Origin: Bog-473 sp963791995
Lineage (GTDB): Bacteria; Actinomycetota; Acidimicrobiia; Acidimicrobiales; RAAP-2
Direction: 5' to 3'
Assembly (NCBI GenBank): GCA_963791995.1
Contig: CAWBUQ010000001.1
Location: forward strand, 496,001-560,000
DNA: 64,000 nucleotides
Shown here: positions 29,460 through 38,178 of the stretch, piece after piece
How positions within the stretch are numbered: the first letter of the stretch is position 1
How the letters are laid out: the number at the start of each line of letters is the position of its first letter
Notes under the pieces: generated by a model
What the model saw: only the letters and a program-made list of their open reading frames with translations
The model's database searches: none
Told to the model about the DNA's origin: nothing
Translations under genes and position numbers: made by a program

Positions 29460-29561
29460 TGCGGACTCGGATCATCGTCACGGGTGGCTCTCCACGGGAC
29501 CCATGCCGTTTCGCCGCTCGTCAGGGACGACAGCCGCGGAAGCAGGAACGTAGAAAGCCGG

Positions 29562-32123
29562 TCAGTTGTGCACCGTGATAGTGACGCCCTGGCTGTATCC
29601 GGTTCCCACCGAGTTAGAGGCCTTTGAGACCAAGATATAGGAACCGTTCGGAACCTTCGCCGTGTTCCACGCGCACAACCATCCGTACTGGGTCGACGTG
29701 GCTGTACAGATCACGGGGGCCGAGTAACCGTAGGACCCACCGAAGAGCAGGAATTCGACGCCGCTGGCAATCGAGGCGGACGCGTCGAGGTACGTCGACC
29801 CGGACAGCGTCGTAGGTGCCGAAGGGATCAGGATCTTCGTCGTCGGTGGGCTGTTGTTGTTGTTCACGATGATGGTGACGCCCGTACTCGGCGTGCTCCC
29901 AGCCGCATTGGAAGCATCTGCCACCAAGACGTACGCCCCGTCAGGCACCGTCGTCGTGTTCCACGTGCACAACCATCCGTACAGGGTCGGTGTGGCGTTA
30001 CAGATCACCGGGGCGGAGAAGCCGTAAGACCCCCCGAAGAGCAGGAACTCGACGCTGGTGGCGTTCGAGGCGGAGGCGTCGAGGTACGTCGATCCAGACA
30101 GCGTCGCGTTGCGGGCCGGGAGGAGGACACTGGTGGTGGGCGGCACCGGCGGAGCAGTGTTGGTGAGGATGATGCCCCCCAAGTTGCTGTTCAGACCACT
30201 GGCCATGCACGTGGTCGTGGAGGGGGCACAGGAGACGCTGCCGAGTGCCACCACCCCAGCCGGGATCGTGTTGTTCCCCCAGGCGCTTCCGTTGGTCGTG
30301 CTCACGATCTCTCCCGGTGGCGTCGACGAGTACGGCCCCCCAACCGCATCACACACGGTCGTCGAGAGACAGGCGACAGAACTCAACGCTGCTGCGCCAA
30401 CACTTTGCTGGCTCCAGGTGGTCCCGCCGTTCGTGGTGACCATGATGCCGCCGTTGGCTGGCGGGCCCGGACTGAAGCCGACCGCGTAGCAGACGGTCGC
30501 GGAAGGACACGAGATGCCGAACATCTCGGCCATTCCCGCTGGAGTCTGGTTGGTCCAGGTCGTTCCTCCGTCGGTCGTGGCAATCAATTCTCCCGAAGAG
30601 CTGGCGGACCCGGCAGAGCCACCTACCGCGTAGCAGGCAGTGGCAGACGCGGAGGAGACAGAATTCAATTCCGACACCCCGCTCGGCAGCGTCTGACTCA
30701 CCCACGTTGTCCCACCATCTGTCGTCGCGATCGCCGTGCCCTGTCCGACTGCGACACAATTACTCGTTGATGCACAGGAGATTGACTGGACGCCCTTCCC
30801 GATGGGAATCGATTGGACGCTCGAGGTTCCGAATCCATCAGTGGTCTTGATCACCATCTCGGTCCCGGCGGAGTAGCCCAGGCCGATGCACGTCAGCGCG
30901 GACGGACACACGAAGGTGAATCCGCCGACCCCCGACAGAGTCTGACTTGTCCAGGTCGCCCCTCCATTGGTGGTGACGTTGACCCCATTGGTCCCCTCTG
31001 CATAGCAGCGCAACGATGTGGGACACGAGATGCCGCCAAGCTGCAATCCCACGGGAACGTCGGACTGGTTGGTCCAGGTCGCCCCTCCGTTCGTCGTGGT
31101 GGTGATGGCTCCAGTACCGGAGCCGGCCGCAACCCAACACTGCGAAACGGAGGAACACGAAATGCCACCGGACCCATCCGTGACGGGCGAGGTCTGACCC
31201 GTCCATGTCGTTCCACCATTGGTCGTGCCGAGAATGACGGCTGTCTCGAAGTAATTCCCGAGGGCGTAACAGGTTGTCGTCGAGGGGCAGGAGACGCTGT
31301 TGAGGAGATCGTTGGCCGGTATCGTCTGTGCTGTCCACGTCCCTCCGCCATTCGTGGTGGCGAGGACGGAGCTACCCACTGCGTAGCAGACTGTGACGCT
31401 GGCACATGAGATGGCGGAGACGCCGATTCCGCTGGGCAGAGTCTGCTGTGTCCAGGTCTTCCCCCCGTCCGTGGTCGCGACGAGGACTGTTCCGGGCCCG
31501 AGGACAAAGCCCTCGGCGTAACACACGCTTACCGACGGACAGGAGATGACGGCAAGGTCGCCCGTCGGGAGGGTGTTACTCGTCCATGTCGCCCCAGCAT
31601 CTGTCGTGACTATGACGACCGCTGTTGTGCCCAAGAGAGTCGGGGCGAAACAGGTGCTCACCGCAGGACACGAAATTCCGGTGAGCGTTCCGACTCCCGT
31701 CGGCAAGGTCTTGATTGCCCACGTTGCTCCCCCGTTTGTCGTTGCGATGAGAGTAGCGTTGCCCGATCCGGTAGCGCCGTCAGCGAAGCAGGTGCTCACC
31801 GAGGGGCAGGAGATTGCGCCGAGCTGCGCGACACCTGACGGGACTGTTTGATTGTTCCAAGTTGCTCCTCCGTTGGTGGTCGCGACGATGTCGGCGGAAG
31901 AACCCCCCGGGGAGCCGACAGCGAAGCAATTCGAACTGGAGGGACACGCAATCGCAGAGACGGTCATGGGCGGGTTGTAGCTCACACTGGTCGTCCACAC
32001 GTTGGATGCTGCCGAGGCGACAGGACCGGTTCCCACGATGGTCGGCGCTCCTAGGACGAACACCAGGACGACCATGGCTAACGAGCCAGTCGCAACGAGG
32101 CGGCTGAACGGAACGGCCTTCAC
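29562..32123 (-). CDS. Large secreted Asp-box/BNR-like repeat protein with C-terminal Ig-like pair
   Basis: Intact protein of about 853 residues. The N-terminus is a signal sequence or anchor (LAMVVLVFVLGAPTIVGTGP). About thirteen repeats of roughly 40-45 residues follow, each with ISCPSxxxC and TTNGGxTW or TTDGGTTW. These are Asp-box type beta-propeller strands in which paired Cys probably form disulfides. The last 180 residues are two near-identical Ig-like units (LSGSTYLDASAS, VEFLLFGGSYG, YGWLC-WNT). No sialidase catalytic residues are evident. GTG 32123 with AAGGCGG upstream is preferred over a start 37 codons earlier. Adhesion or surface binding is possible; no function is known. Confidence 0.8.
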   Translation of the reverse strand: MKAVPFSRLVATGSLAMVVLVFVLGAPTIVGTGPVASAASNVWTTSVSYNPPMTVSAIACPSSSNCFAVGSPGGSSADIVATTNGGATWNNQTVPSGVAQLGAISCPSVSTCFADGATGSGNATLIATTNGGATWAIKTLPTGVGTLTGISCPAVSTCFAPTLLGTTAVVIVTTDAGATWTSNTLPTGDLAVISCPSVSVCYAEGFVLGPGTVLVATTDGGKTWTQQTLPSGIGVSAISCASVTVCYAVGSSVLATTNGGGTWTAQTIPANDLLNSVSCPSTTTCYALGNYFETAVILGTTNGGTTWTGQTSPVTDGSGGISCSSVSQCWVAAGSGTGAITTTTNGGATWTNQSDVPVGLQLGGISCPTSLRCYAEGTNGVNVTTNGGATWTSQTLSGVGGFTFVCPSALTCIGLGYSAGTEMVIKTTDGFGTSSVQSIPIGKGVQSISCASTSNCVAVGQGTAIATTDGGTTWVSQTLPSGVSELNSVSSASATACYAVGGSAGSASSSGELIATTDGGTTWTNQTPAGMAEMFGISCPSATVCYAVGFSPGPPANGGIMVTTNGGTTWSQQSVGAAALSSVACLSTTVCDAVGGPYSSTPPGEIVSTTNGSAWGNNTIPAGVVALGSVSCAPSTTTCMASGLNSNLGGIILTNTAPPVPPTTSVLLPARNATLSGSTYLDASASNATSVEFLLFGGSYGFSAPVICNATPTLYGWLCTWNTTTVPDGAYVLVADASNAAGSTPSTGVTIIVNNNNSPPTTKILIPSAPTTLSGSTYLDASASIASGVEFLLFGGSYGYSAPVICTATSTQYGWLCAWNTAKVPNGSYILVSKASNSVGTGYSQGVTITVHN
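29577..30140 (-). repeat. Tandem Ig-like coding repeat (two units)
   Basis: The 3' end of the Asp-box gene holds two adjacent units of about 280 bases (about 29577-29848 and 29863-30140) that are clearly similar at DNA level, sharing stretches such as gtcgaggtacgtcgacccgg/gtcgatccag and tgcacaaccatccgtac. They encode the paired Ig-like domains, and the similarity implies recent tandem duplication. Confidence 0.6.
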
Positions 32124-32654
32124 CGGTCCGCCTTGGCGGCGGCAATTCTCGTGAATGGCACGACCCCCCGATCTACTTATGCAGCGCGTGGACGAGCTGG
32201 AGGCGACCATAAGCCGTCTTCGTGTCGAGGTCAATCAATTTCCGCAGCGTCCCAGAAGGAAAATGATGAATGACACGCGACGAGTCGACAAATGACGCCC
32301 TCACCGGCTCTCGTTTCAACAAAGACCCTCGTCTACTGCGAGTTTCAGCGGAGGCGACCTGCAGGGGAAACGGACGAATGCCGTCTCGCCTTCAGGCTTC
32401 TTCATCCACAAAATCGTGCTGCGAGCGCGCCAGCCGTCGGTTCCACTATGCATGAAGACGGTCCCCGAGCAAGCCTTCAGTCCCCAGCAATCGCTCGCGA
32501 TCACCGGATTCTGACGGTCCGAGGGTGTTCCTCGCTCGCGAATCGGACGTTCGCTCCAAAGACTTCGCGGACGCATTGCACTTGCAACAGCGAGACAGGA
32601 GCTCTCCCTCGCCATGACCTGGGCGGCAGTCGGCGGTCGCCACAATGCTTCCCT
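32124..32654. other. Gap without convincing gene
   Basis: A 531-base stretch with lower GC than the flanks. Short open frames exist on both strands, but none has a good ribosome site, family pattern or coding-like base use. The 5' part must hold the promoter of the Asp-box gene; nothing else is recognised. Confidence 0.5.
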
Positions 32655-33667
32655 TTAGAGCGGATGGCTCTCAAAGAACTTCCAAATCAGCTGGTCCGTA
32701 GATATTGAAAACGTCGTCCTTCCGACGATTGACGCAATCGCGACCATCGCTTCGCTTCCGGCCCATATGTGCCCGTCCCCGTTCTCCCTGTACAGCTCGA
32801 CCGTCGCGTTGCCGGGACAGCTGTAGACAATGAGCGTCACTTCACTCGCGACACTCAACGTTTTCGGGGACTTCGCGGACCGATTTCTGGCAGCCCAACG
32901 AGCCTCTTCCACTGGAATTGGCAAGTCATTCTGTTGAATGCCCTGGTCAACCTTGGAGTTGAGATGCGATCCGATCGTTCCTCTTCCAGTCGGCGCGGGC
33001 AGCTTCTTCGCGGCCGGCCCAATCCCACCCGCATACGGCACAAAGGGGTCCGCCGTCCCGTGGAACGCAATCACCGGAACGCGCCGGGATGGGTGGCACC
33101 CCGACGTCGCTTCGATCCCGGCAACGGTGGCTACCGCTGGCAATGCTGCCGGCATCACTACAGGCCAGCGCGGAGGCCATGAACGCTCCATTCGAGTACC
33201 CAGCGACGTACACCCTGTCTCTGTCGACACACAATGTGTGTTCGAGGTGTCCTATGAGCGCAATCAGAAATCTCTGGTCCGCGCTTCCGGGAGTCGTAAT
33301 CCAGTGCTGGACGGGTTCATTCACCTGAGGAGTCACCGTGATGAAAGCATTCGTCGCTCCGTAGGAGCCGAGCTTGGTGAAGTCAGCCTGTATCGCAGCG
33401 GTCTCGCTGTAGCCGTGAAGGTCGATCACAAGAGGGAGCGGGTGGCTCGGATTCCCGTCGGAGGGACCTTCTACGATGTAGCTACCGACCTCTCGGGCAG
33501 CTGAGAAAGCGAGGGTCTCCCCATTCTCAATCTGGGCTGCTACCGATTGACATCCCGCTGAAGCCTGCAGCCGCGGCTGCAGCTGCTGCCGGACGAATAC
33601 TCGGCGCAATCAAGGCTCCTGCGACGATGGATATCAATATCGACAGGCTCAGAACGGCTTTCCTCAT
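32655..33667 (-). CDS. Secreted PHB-depolymerase-family esterase (LpqC-like)
   Basis: Alpha/beta-hydrolase with a signal peptide (MRKAVLSLSILISIVAGALI, Ala-rich cleavage region). The motifs are PLVIDLHGYSET (oxyanion segment), DRVYVAGYSNGAFMAS (nucleophile elbow GYSNG), VPVIAFHGTADPFVPYAGG (catalytic Asp) and ENGDGHIWAGSE (catalytic His). The family covers extracellular polyhydroxybutyrate depolymerases and feruloyl or acetylxylan esterases. Two frame changes occur, near 33565 after the signal peptide and near 33150 after the nucleophile. Start ATG 33667 is chosen to include the signal peptide, which lies in a different frame. Confidence 0.85.
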
Positions 33668-33772
33668 GAGCACGGCGGCACTGTATGTCTCCACGAAGAG
33701 GGATGCAGGACGCCGGCTGGATCGAGTGCCCTGTCTGGGTAGCCTGAAAAAGCCGGACTGGAGGGTTGGACG

Positions 33773-34324
33773 ATGACTGGACCGAACTGGGCTGAGCAGG
33801 TCACTGCGATCGCCACCGCGGTTGGCGCACTTGGGTTGCTCGGTGCGCTCGGCGCAGCTCTGTTTGCGGGCCAGCAGGTCAAAGAGGCAAGGAAGGCCCG
33901 GGAGTCCCAGCTTGCAGCTGACTTCTTTCGCCGATGGAACGAGGATTCACTCATAGAGACACGCCGCCTCGTCGCCACCTTCGAGACGAGCAAAGACTTG
34001 AGCGCGGCGTTTCAAATCTTCATTGCATCGAATGCGGATGAGGCGTACATCTTGTACCGAGAACTCGATTACTTCGAGCAACTGGCGGCGCTCGAACACG
34101 TTGGCGCCTTTGACTTCGAGCTGATCAAGTTGCTACTCGGACAGACCTTGATCGACCGCTGGGTCATGTGGAAGCCATCCATCGATGCAATGAGAGGAAC
34201 GGGTGGCTATCCCATGTTCGAGGCTCTCGTCGCGAAAAATGGAAAATGCCCTTGGCTCCGCCGGGGGCGGCACTCACACGGAGGATTTGTCGTCGACAGC
34301 TCGCTAGGACGATCGCACCGATAG
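33773..34324 (+). CDS. Single-pass membrane protein, DUF4760-like
   Basis: Protein of 183 residues: an N-terminal transmembrane helix (IATAVGALGLLGALGAALFA, residues about 13-32) followed by a cytosolic helical domain (VKEARKARESQLAADFFRRW, ELDYFEQLAALEHVGAFDFE). The TM-plus-helical layout with a W-x-x-x-x-x-x-x-R region resembles DUF4760 proteins of unknown function. The last 35 residues (KNGKCPWLRRGRHSHGG) look out of frame, so the real end may be slightly different. A strong hairpin follows the stop at once. Confidence 0.6.
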   Translation: MTGPNWAEQVTAIATAVGALGLLGALGAALFAGQQVKEARKARESQLAADFFRRWNEDSLIETRRLVATFETSKDLSAAFQIFIASNADEAYILYRELDYFEQLAALEHVGAFDFELIKLLLGQTLIDRWVMWKPSIDAMRGTGGYPMFEALVAKNGKCPWLRRGRHSHGGFVVDSSLGRSHR

Positions 34325-34325
34325 T

Positions 34326-34347
34326 GGGGCAGCTTGCACGCTGCCCC
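34326..34347. terminator. Perfect GC hairpin after DUF4760-like gene
   Basis: GGGGCAGC (34326-34333), loop TTGCAC, GCTGCCCC (34340-34347). The stem is perfect over 8 bp and begins two bases after the stop codon. No T-run follows on either strand, so it may be an atypical terminator or an mRNA-stabilising hairpin. Confidence 0.5.
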
Positions 34348-34657
34348 AATAAGCTGGGTTTGAGATAACACCCCCTCGAGAGACCCTGAAGGTCTTCTCG
34401 CCATGCGCCTGGAGCCTTATCAGGGAGGACTGAAATACTGCCGGCCATGTCGATCGACTACTTCTGGCGCGTGGAGACATTGAGAATAACGAAATCAACG
34501 AGAACCGAACTCTGAATGTCGCCGTTGATACTGCACGACATGTCGACCCGAGGCGCGTCGGTACTCACGGGATGAGATCGCCTTCAACTTCTTCGGACCC
34601 CAAGAGGCGAAGTAGCACATCCGCACCGTTTCGGGGGTGGTCAGACTCGGGTTGTGG
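34348..34657. other. Gap without convincing gene
   Basis: About 310 bases with no recognisable gene on either strand. It separates the DUF4760-like gene from the minus-strand PEGA-like gene that ends at 34658. Nothing structured is seen apart from the hairpin at its left edge. Confidence 0.45.
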
Positions 34658-34963
34658 CTACTGGCGCTTGAGCTTGAGCGCCAAGCTGGGAACGATGAAG
34701 GACGCGAGAAAGATCGGCAGAAATCGCTTCCCGGTGCACCGAAAGGCGACTATTTCGCCTTCGGCGGCGCCGAAGGTCAGCGTTCGGCTGGAGTTTCGGC
34801 CGTTGCGAACCTGCACCGTGTGGGATCCAGGTTCGACCGGTATCTCGATGGTGCCGTTCATTTCGAGCGATCCGGCACTCTGACCATCGACCACGACGTC
34901 GTACGTACCACGACGGACCTCCGCACCGATTGCCTTGTGGGTCAGCTTCAATGTGGCGGCCAC
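34658..34963 (-). CDS. Small PEGA-like protein with C-terminal hydrophobic tail
   Basis: Protein of 101 residues. A beta-rich domain (YDVVVDGQSAGSLEMNGTIE, VEPGSHTVQVRNGRNSSRTL) has the 'P-G-x-H-x-V' turn typical of PEGA/carboxypeptidase-regulatory-like domains. A C-terminal hydrophobic stretch (LPIFLASFIVPSLALKLKR) looks like a tail anchor. GTG 34963 is chosen because AGAGGAG lies eight bases upstream; the frame itself stays open much further. Function unknown. Confidence 0.65.
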   Translation of the reverse strand: MAATLKLTHKAIGAEVRRGTYDVVVDGQSAGSLEMNGTIEIPVEPGSHTVQVRNGRNSSRTLTFGAAEGEIVAFRCTGKRFLPIFLASFIVPSLALKLKRQ

Positions 34964-35098
34964 TGACGAGCTCCTCTCGTGTCTGCGCATCGGTCGCGAC
35001 AGCTGATGGTCACTCGAGATGACGCCGCGATCGTAATCCGCAGGACCTCCCGCCGGGACCATCACATGTGCTGGCCGGCTTGGCGACACAATGGTGGC

Positions 35099-35917
35099 GT
35101 GGTTCATCCAACCCACCTGCCGGGCAACGAGGAGATCGCAGCGTGGCCCACGTTCACTCCGGAGCGACCCCTTGCGCTCTTGGTGAGTGCGTGCCTCACG
35201 GGCGTGCCCTGTGGCGTAGACGGCACCTCGTACGGCGCTCCCTATCGGAAGACCGACCGTCTCCTGCACCTGCCGAATGTCCACGTGGTCACCTTTTGTC
35301 CCGAGCACTACGCCTTCGGGACACCTCGGGGTACACCGGACATTCACGGGGGGACCGGCTTTGATGTGCTCGATGGGAAGGCCCGGGTGCTCAGTGACTC
35401 CGGAGAAGACTGGACCGCTCAGATGCTGGATGCAGCTCTGGCCATGTGGGAGAAGGCGCAGGAGCACGACGTTCGCTTGGCGCTGCTCATGGACATCAGT
35501 GCCGCCTGCGGTTCTCAGGTCATCTACGACGGTCCTCGGTCAGAGGGTCGCCACCAAGTGGGGCAAGGAGTCTGTGCGGCGCTCCTGATCCGTCATGGGA
35601 TCAAGGTCTTGAGCCAAAGGGACCACCGCACGCTCGACGCCGTTTTGAGCACACTCGATCCCACCTACGAAGCTGATCCGCTCGCTCGGGACCACCACGA
35701 GACGACCTGGTACGTCGAGACGTTTGGATGCCGTGGATCCCTCCGGCCAGAGTTCTCCCGAATGCCCGGTCAGCCGGGAAGTCTGTCGTCTGCATCGCCG
35801 CCGCGATCCTGGGATAGGACTCGCAAGGTTGTTGTGACCTTGTCGGCACGAGCGGTGGAACCACCAGCACCTTTTGGGGTATCACCGGCGCCGGCGCTTC
35901 TCTTGCGGCGAGTCTGA
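35099..35917 (+). CDS. DUF523-domain protein
   Basis: DUF523 proteins are small Cys-containing proteins; one member has been linked to thiouracil desulfuration. Here: LALLVSACLTGVPCGVDGTS (Cys pair), HVVTFCPEHYAFGTPRGTPD, ALLMDISAACGSQVIYDGP and GVCAALLIRHGIKVLSQRD. These give the conserved Cys positions (SAC, VPC, FCPE, SAACGS). The start is uncertain; GTG 35099 is close to the family N-terminus. The region after WYVETFG (about 35730 on) does not look like the family and is probably out of frame; the truncated copy at 37974 ends here with a stop. That copy makes this locus a partial duplication. Confidence 0.75.
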   Translation: MVHPTHLPGNEEIAAWPTFTPERPLALLVSACLTGVPCGVDGTSYGAPYRKTDRLLHLPNVHVVTFCPEHYAFGTPRGTPDIHGGTGFDVLDGKARVLSDSGEDWTAQMLDAALAMWEKAQEHDVRLALLMDISAACGSQVIYDGPRSEGRHQVGQGVCAALLIRHGIKVLSQRDHRTLDAVLSTLDPTYEADPLARDHHETTWYVETFGCRGSLRPEFSRMPGQPGSLSSASPPRSWDRTRKVVVTLSARAVEPPAPFGVSPAPALLLRRV

Positions 35918-35984
35918 TGTAGCAAGCGCCGGTTCGGTGCACCCGGGGTGGCGTTGCGGCGCGGATCCCTGACAGAATCTCTGA

Positions 35985-36116
35985 ATGGGAGGTGCGCTCG
36001 CCATCGTATTTGGACTTGTCCTCGCGCTGCTCGGAGTCACATTGCTGTCTGACTACCGAAACGTGGGCACTCAAGTCCTGGAGAAGACAATGCCCAATTC
36101 TATTGAAGACCGGTGA
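35985..36116 (+). CDS. Tiny membrane protein (43 residues)
   Basis: Small ORF starting ATG 35985 with one clear transmembrane helix (LAIVFGLVLALLGVTLLS, residues about 5-22) and a polar tail. Its TGA overlaps a GTG that opens a second short hydrophobic ORF. The two are either coupled genes or halves of one two-helix protein split by an indel near 36113. Confidence 0.4.
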   Translation: MGGALAIVFGLVLALLGVTLLSDYRNVGTQVLEKTMPNSIEDR

Positions 36117-36202
36117 TCCTGAGAAGTATCGCAAATCCCTCGGGACTGGCTACGATCGGCGGGATAATCCTGGCAAGCGTGGGACTAGTCGTGGGAACGT
36201 AG
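36113..36202 (+). CDS. Second tiny hydrophobic ORF, overlapping the first
   Basis: GTG 36113 opens a 29-codon frame containing LATIGGIILASVGLVVGT, a probable transmembrane helix, ending at TAG 36200. With the preceding 43-residue ORF it would form a helical hairpin protein. Two hydrophobic helices in successive frames are unlikely by chance, but too little sequence exists for a family call. Confidence 0.35.
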   Translation: MILRSIANPSGLATIGGIILASVGLVVGT

Positions 36203-36238
36203 ACGAGGCCCTGTGCCAGTACGCCGGACGTGCGGCTT

Positions 36239-36940
36239 CTACACGCCAGTCAAGAGGTTTAGGACTGCTGTGGTGTCGGATAGATCGTCGAGAACAGCGT
36301 TGGCTCCAATGCCCTCGAGCGAATCGGCTGTATAGCGACCCGTTCCAACGAGCAGACATCGGACACCGGCAGCTCGGGCGCATTCGAGGTCTCGTGGCGT
36401 GTCACCGATCACCCAGACTTGATTTGGATCAGCCCGCCAGCCAGTCTGCTCGGCTACCCGCGACATGGCACGGGGCACCAAGAGCGTGCGATCGTGATTG
36501 TCGCTGCCGTATGCGCCCACGCTCAGGTCGAGCCACTTGTCCAGACCGAAGGCTGCCACTTTGACGACGGCGTTGGGGTAAACGTTCCCAGTGACGAGGG
36601 TGGACAATACGGACGGGCGGGTGGCAAGTTCGCCCAGAATCGTGGCAACACCCGGACAGGCCGTGCCCTCAGCGGCGAGACGGCCTGTGGCGGCGACAGC
36701 GGCCAGCTCGCTCTCGAGGTGGCCCAGCACGGCCTCGGTCAGATCGGGTGTCTCTTCGATGCCCATGTCCGACAAGTACTCGCGGACGATCTGTGGATCG
36801 GTCTTGCCGCTCATCCTGACGCGAACCTCAGGCCGAACACCGAGCACACGTTCCAACGCGACGTCGAACACGGCTGCACCTAGCCCGCCGGTCTTGACCA
36901 ATGTCCCGTCGACATCCCAGAGCAGGACCCGGCGGATCAT
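36239..36940 (-). CDS. HAD-superfamily hydrolase
   Basis: Phosphatase of the haloacid dehalogenase superfamily, 233 residues, phosphoglycolate-phosphatase-like. Motif I LLWDVDGTLVKTGG (nucleophile and acid/base Asp), a helical C1 cap (about residues 16-90), motif II LVTGN (Thr), motif III Lys/Arg in the helix before VWVIGDTPRDLECA, and motif IV GDTPRD. The substrate is not predictable. ATG 36940 directly opens motif I; the upstream in-frame sequence is not part of the family. Confidence 0.88.
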   Translation of the reverse strand: MIRRVLLWDVDGTLVKTGGLGAAVFDVALERVLGVRPEVRVRMSGKTDPQIVREYLSDMGIEETPDLTEAVLGHLESELAAVAATGRLAAEGTACPGVATILGELATRPSVLSTLVTGNVYPNAVVKVAAFGLDKWLDLSVGAYGSDNHDRTLLVPRAMSRVAEQTGWRADPNQVWVIGDTPRDLECARAAGVRCLLVGTGRYTADSLEGIGANAVLDDLSDTTAVLNLLTGV

Positions 36941-37139
36941 CTTGGCAACGCGTACAGGTAGCCACCGGTGCGGACGAGCGATCGCCTGATCCCAGTACGC
37001 TGCCGGTAGGTTGGGATAGTTCGGAGCAATCAGATCTGTAAAGCTGCCGCCGCGTGCGATCTGCGCGTGTATCTCCCCGCTCGGTCGTGCCGAGTGAGAG
37101 CAGCGTCGCCGAACTGAGCGGGAGCGTCGGCCCGAGCGC

Positions 37140-37295
37140 TTAGGAGCTTCGTAGGGACCGAAGAGCCCGAAGCGACAGGACGGTGAGCCAGCCGAAACCA
37201 GACGCGATAGAGACGTGCTGGAAGACACCTGCCCTGCCGGCAAGGCGCTGCCGGGGGCCAAAAGCTGCTCCGTATGCGACAAAGCTCGCAACCAT
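37140..37295 (-). pseudogene. Possible remnant of a DUF998-like membrane protein
   Basis: The gap between the HAD gene (36940) and the monooxygenase-like gene (37521) contains no intact gene. A 51-codon minus-strand frame here reads MVASFVAYGAAFGP and then VSIASGFGWLTVLSLRALRS, resembling the last helices of DUF998 membrane proteins. Hydrophobic pieces in other frames upstream (ILAGLPIAALASGVGAA) may belong to it. This is a tentative reading of fragments. Confidence 0.25.
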
Positions 37296-37520
37296 GGCGA
37301 CACCCGAGCACGCCGAGTTGCAAGCCCAGCGGACTCTCCACGCCGAGCTGCCCCGACACCGCTAGCCAATGCGGCGATCGGCAGGCCGGCGAGGATTTGC
37401 GACGGCAGAGAGATTGTGGAGCCTGCCAACGCGGTCGAGGGTTGGCTCGGAAGGGATCGTGCCATTCGGGCTGTCTTCGCCCGAGGTCTCGGACGGGAAG
37501 CCAGCCACGGGACAGCCTGC

Positions 37521-37825
37521 CTATACCCGGCCGTGCGCCTCGATCCGTTGTATATCGTGACGGTGGGTGCGCCGGTGACGTCGATAAGTTCAGTGACCTT
37601 CTGGACTTTGGGGTTGCCCTCGAAGAAGCTCTGAAACTGTTCAGCTGTTTCCCATTCGTCAATGACGACGAGTTCACCCTCGCCCGCCACGAAGGTGTGG
37701 TGGATGATTCCACCGCCCTTGGTGTCCTCGGTGATCTCCTCTAGGAGCACTGCGTTGGCCTGCAAGCCGGCTATCGCCTTCGCGACATCGGCAACTGGGA
37801 AATGGGCGATGATGGTGACACTCAT
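37521..37825 (-). CDS. ABM-like (dimeric alpha-beta barrel) protein
   Basis: Protein of about 100 residues with the ferredoxin-like dimeric alpha-beta barrel pattern: MSVTIIAHFPVADVAKAIAG, GGGIIHHTFVAGEGELVVID, EWETAEQFQSFFEG and VQKVTELIDVTG. The EW-x-x-x-x-x-F-x-x-F segment is typical of antibiotic-biosynthesis-monooxygenase-like proteins. The reading frame runs on past 37521 without a stop into the HAD gene. I end it at a TAG in the adjacent frame, assuming one indel after TIYNGSRRT. Confidence 0.6.
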
Positions 37826-37973
37826 GACGGAGACCTCTCTTCGCATGGCCGGACCACCGGAGCGGCGGCGGTCCGGTCAAGTTAGGGCATTTCTGCCGTG
37901 CCCGCTCTGCCGTCCTTTCGTGGAGTCCTTCATGGACGCTGCTCGAGGGTGCCCCCACTTCGTCGGATATGAG

Positions 37974-38146
37974 CAAGAAGTCTGTGCGGCACTCCTCATC
38001 CGTCACGGGATCAAGGTCTTGAGCCAAAGGGATTACGCACGCTCGACGCCGTCTTGAGCAAACCCGATCCCACCTACCAAGCTGGCCCAGTTGCTCGGGA
38101 CCACCACGAGACGACCTGGTATGTCGAGACGTTCGGGTCGCCGTGA
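37974..38146 (+). pseudogene. Truncated second copy of the DUF523 gene 3' end
   Basis: The DNA from about 37979 to 38190 aligns with 35570-35790 at high similarity, for example gggatcaaggtcttgagcca and gagacgacctggta in both. It encodes VCAALLIRHGIKVLSQRD, one frame change, then DAVLSKPDPTYQ and WYVETFGSP stop. The 5' two thirds of the gene, including all conserved Cys, is missing. No insertion-sequence ends or long direct repeats are seen around it. It is non-functional as it stands. Confidence 0.7.
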
Positions 38147-38178
38147 TACCTCCGGTCAGAATCCCTCCGAATGCCCGG

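Noticed and set aside
37847..37885. ACCGGA/TCCGGT inverted repeat upstream of the ABM-like gene as an operator
   Set aside because: The arms are short and GC-rich with a GC-rich centre, expected by chance in this composition.
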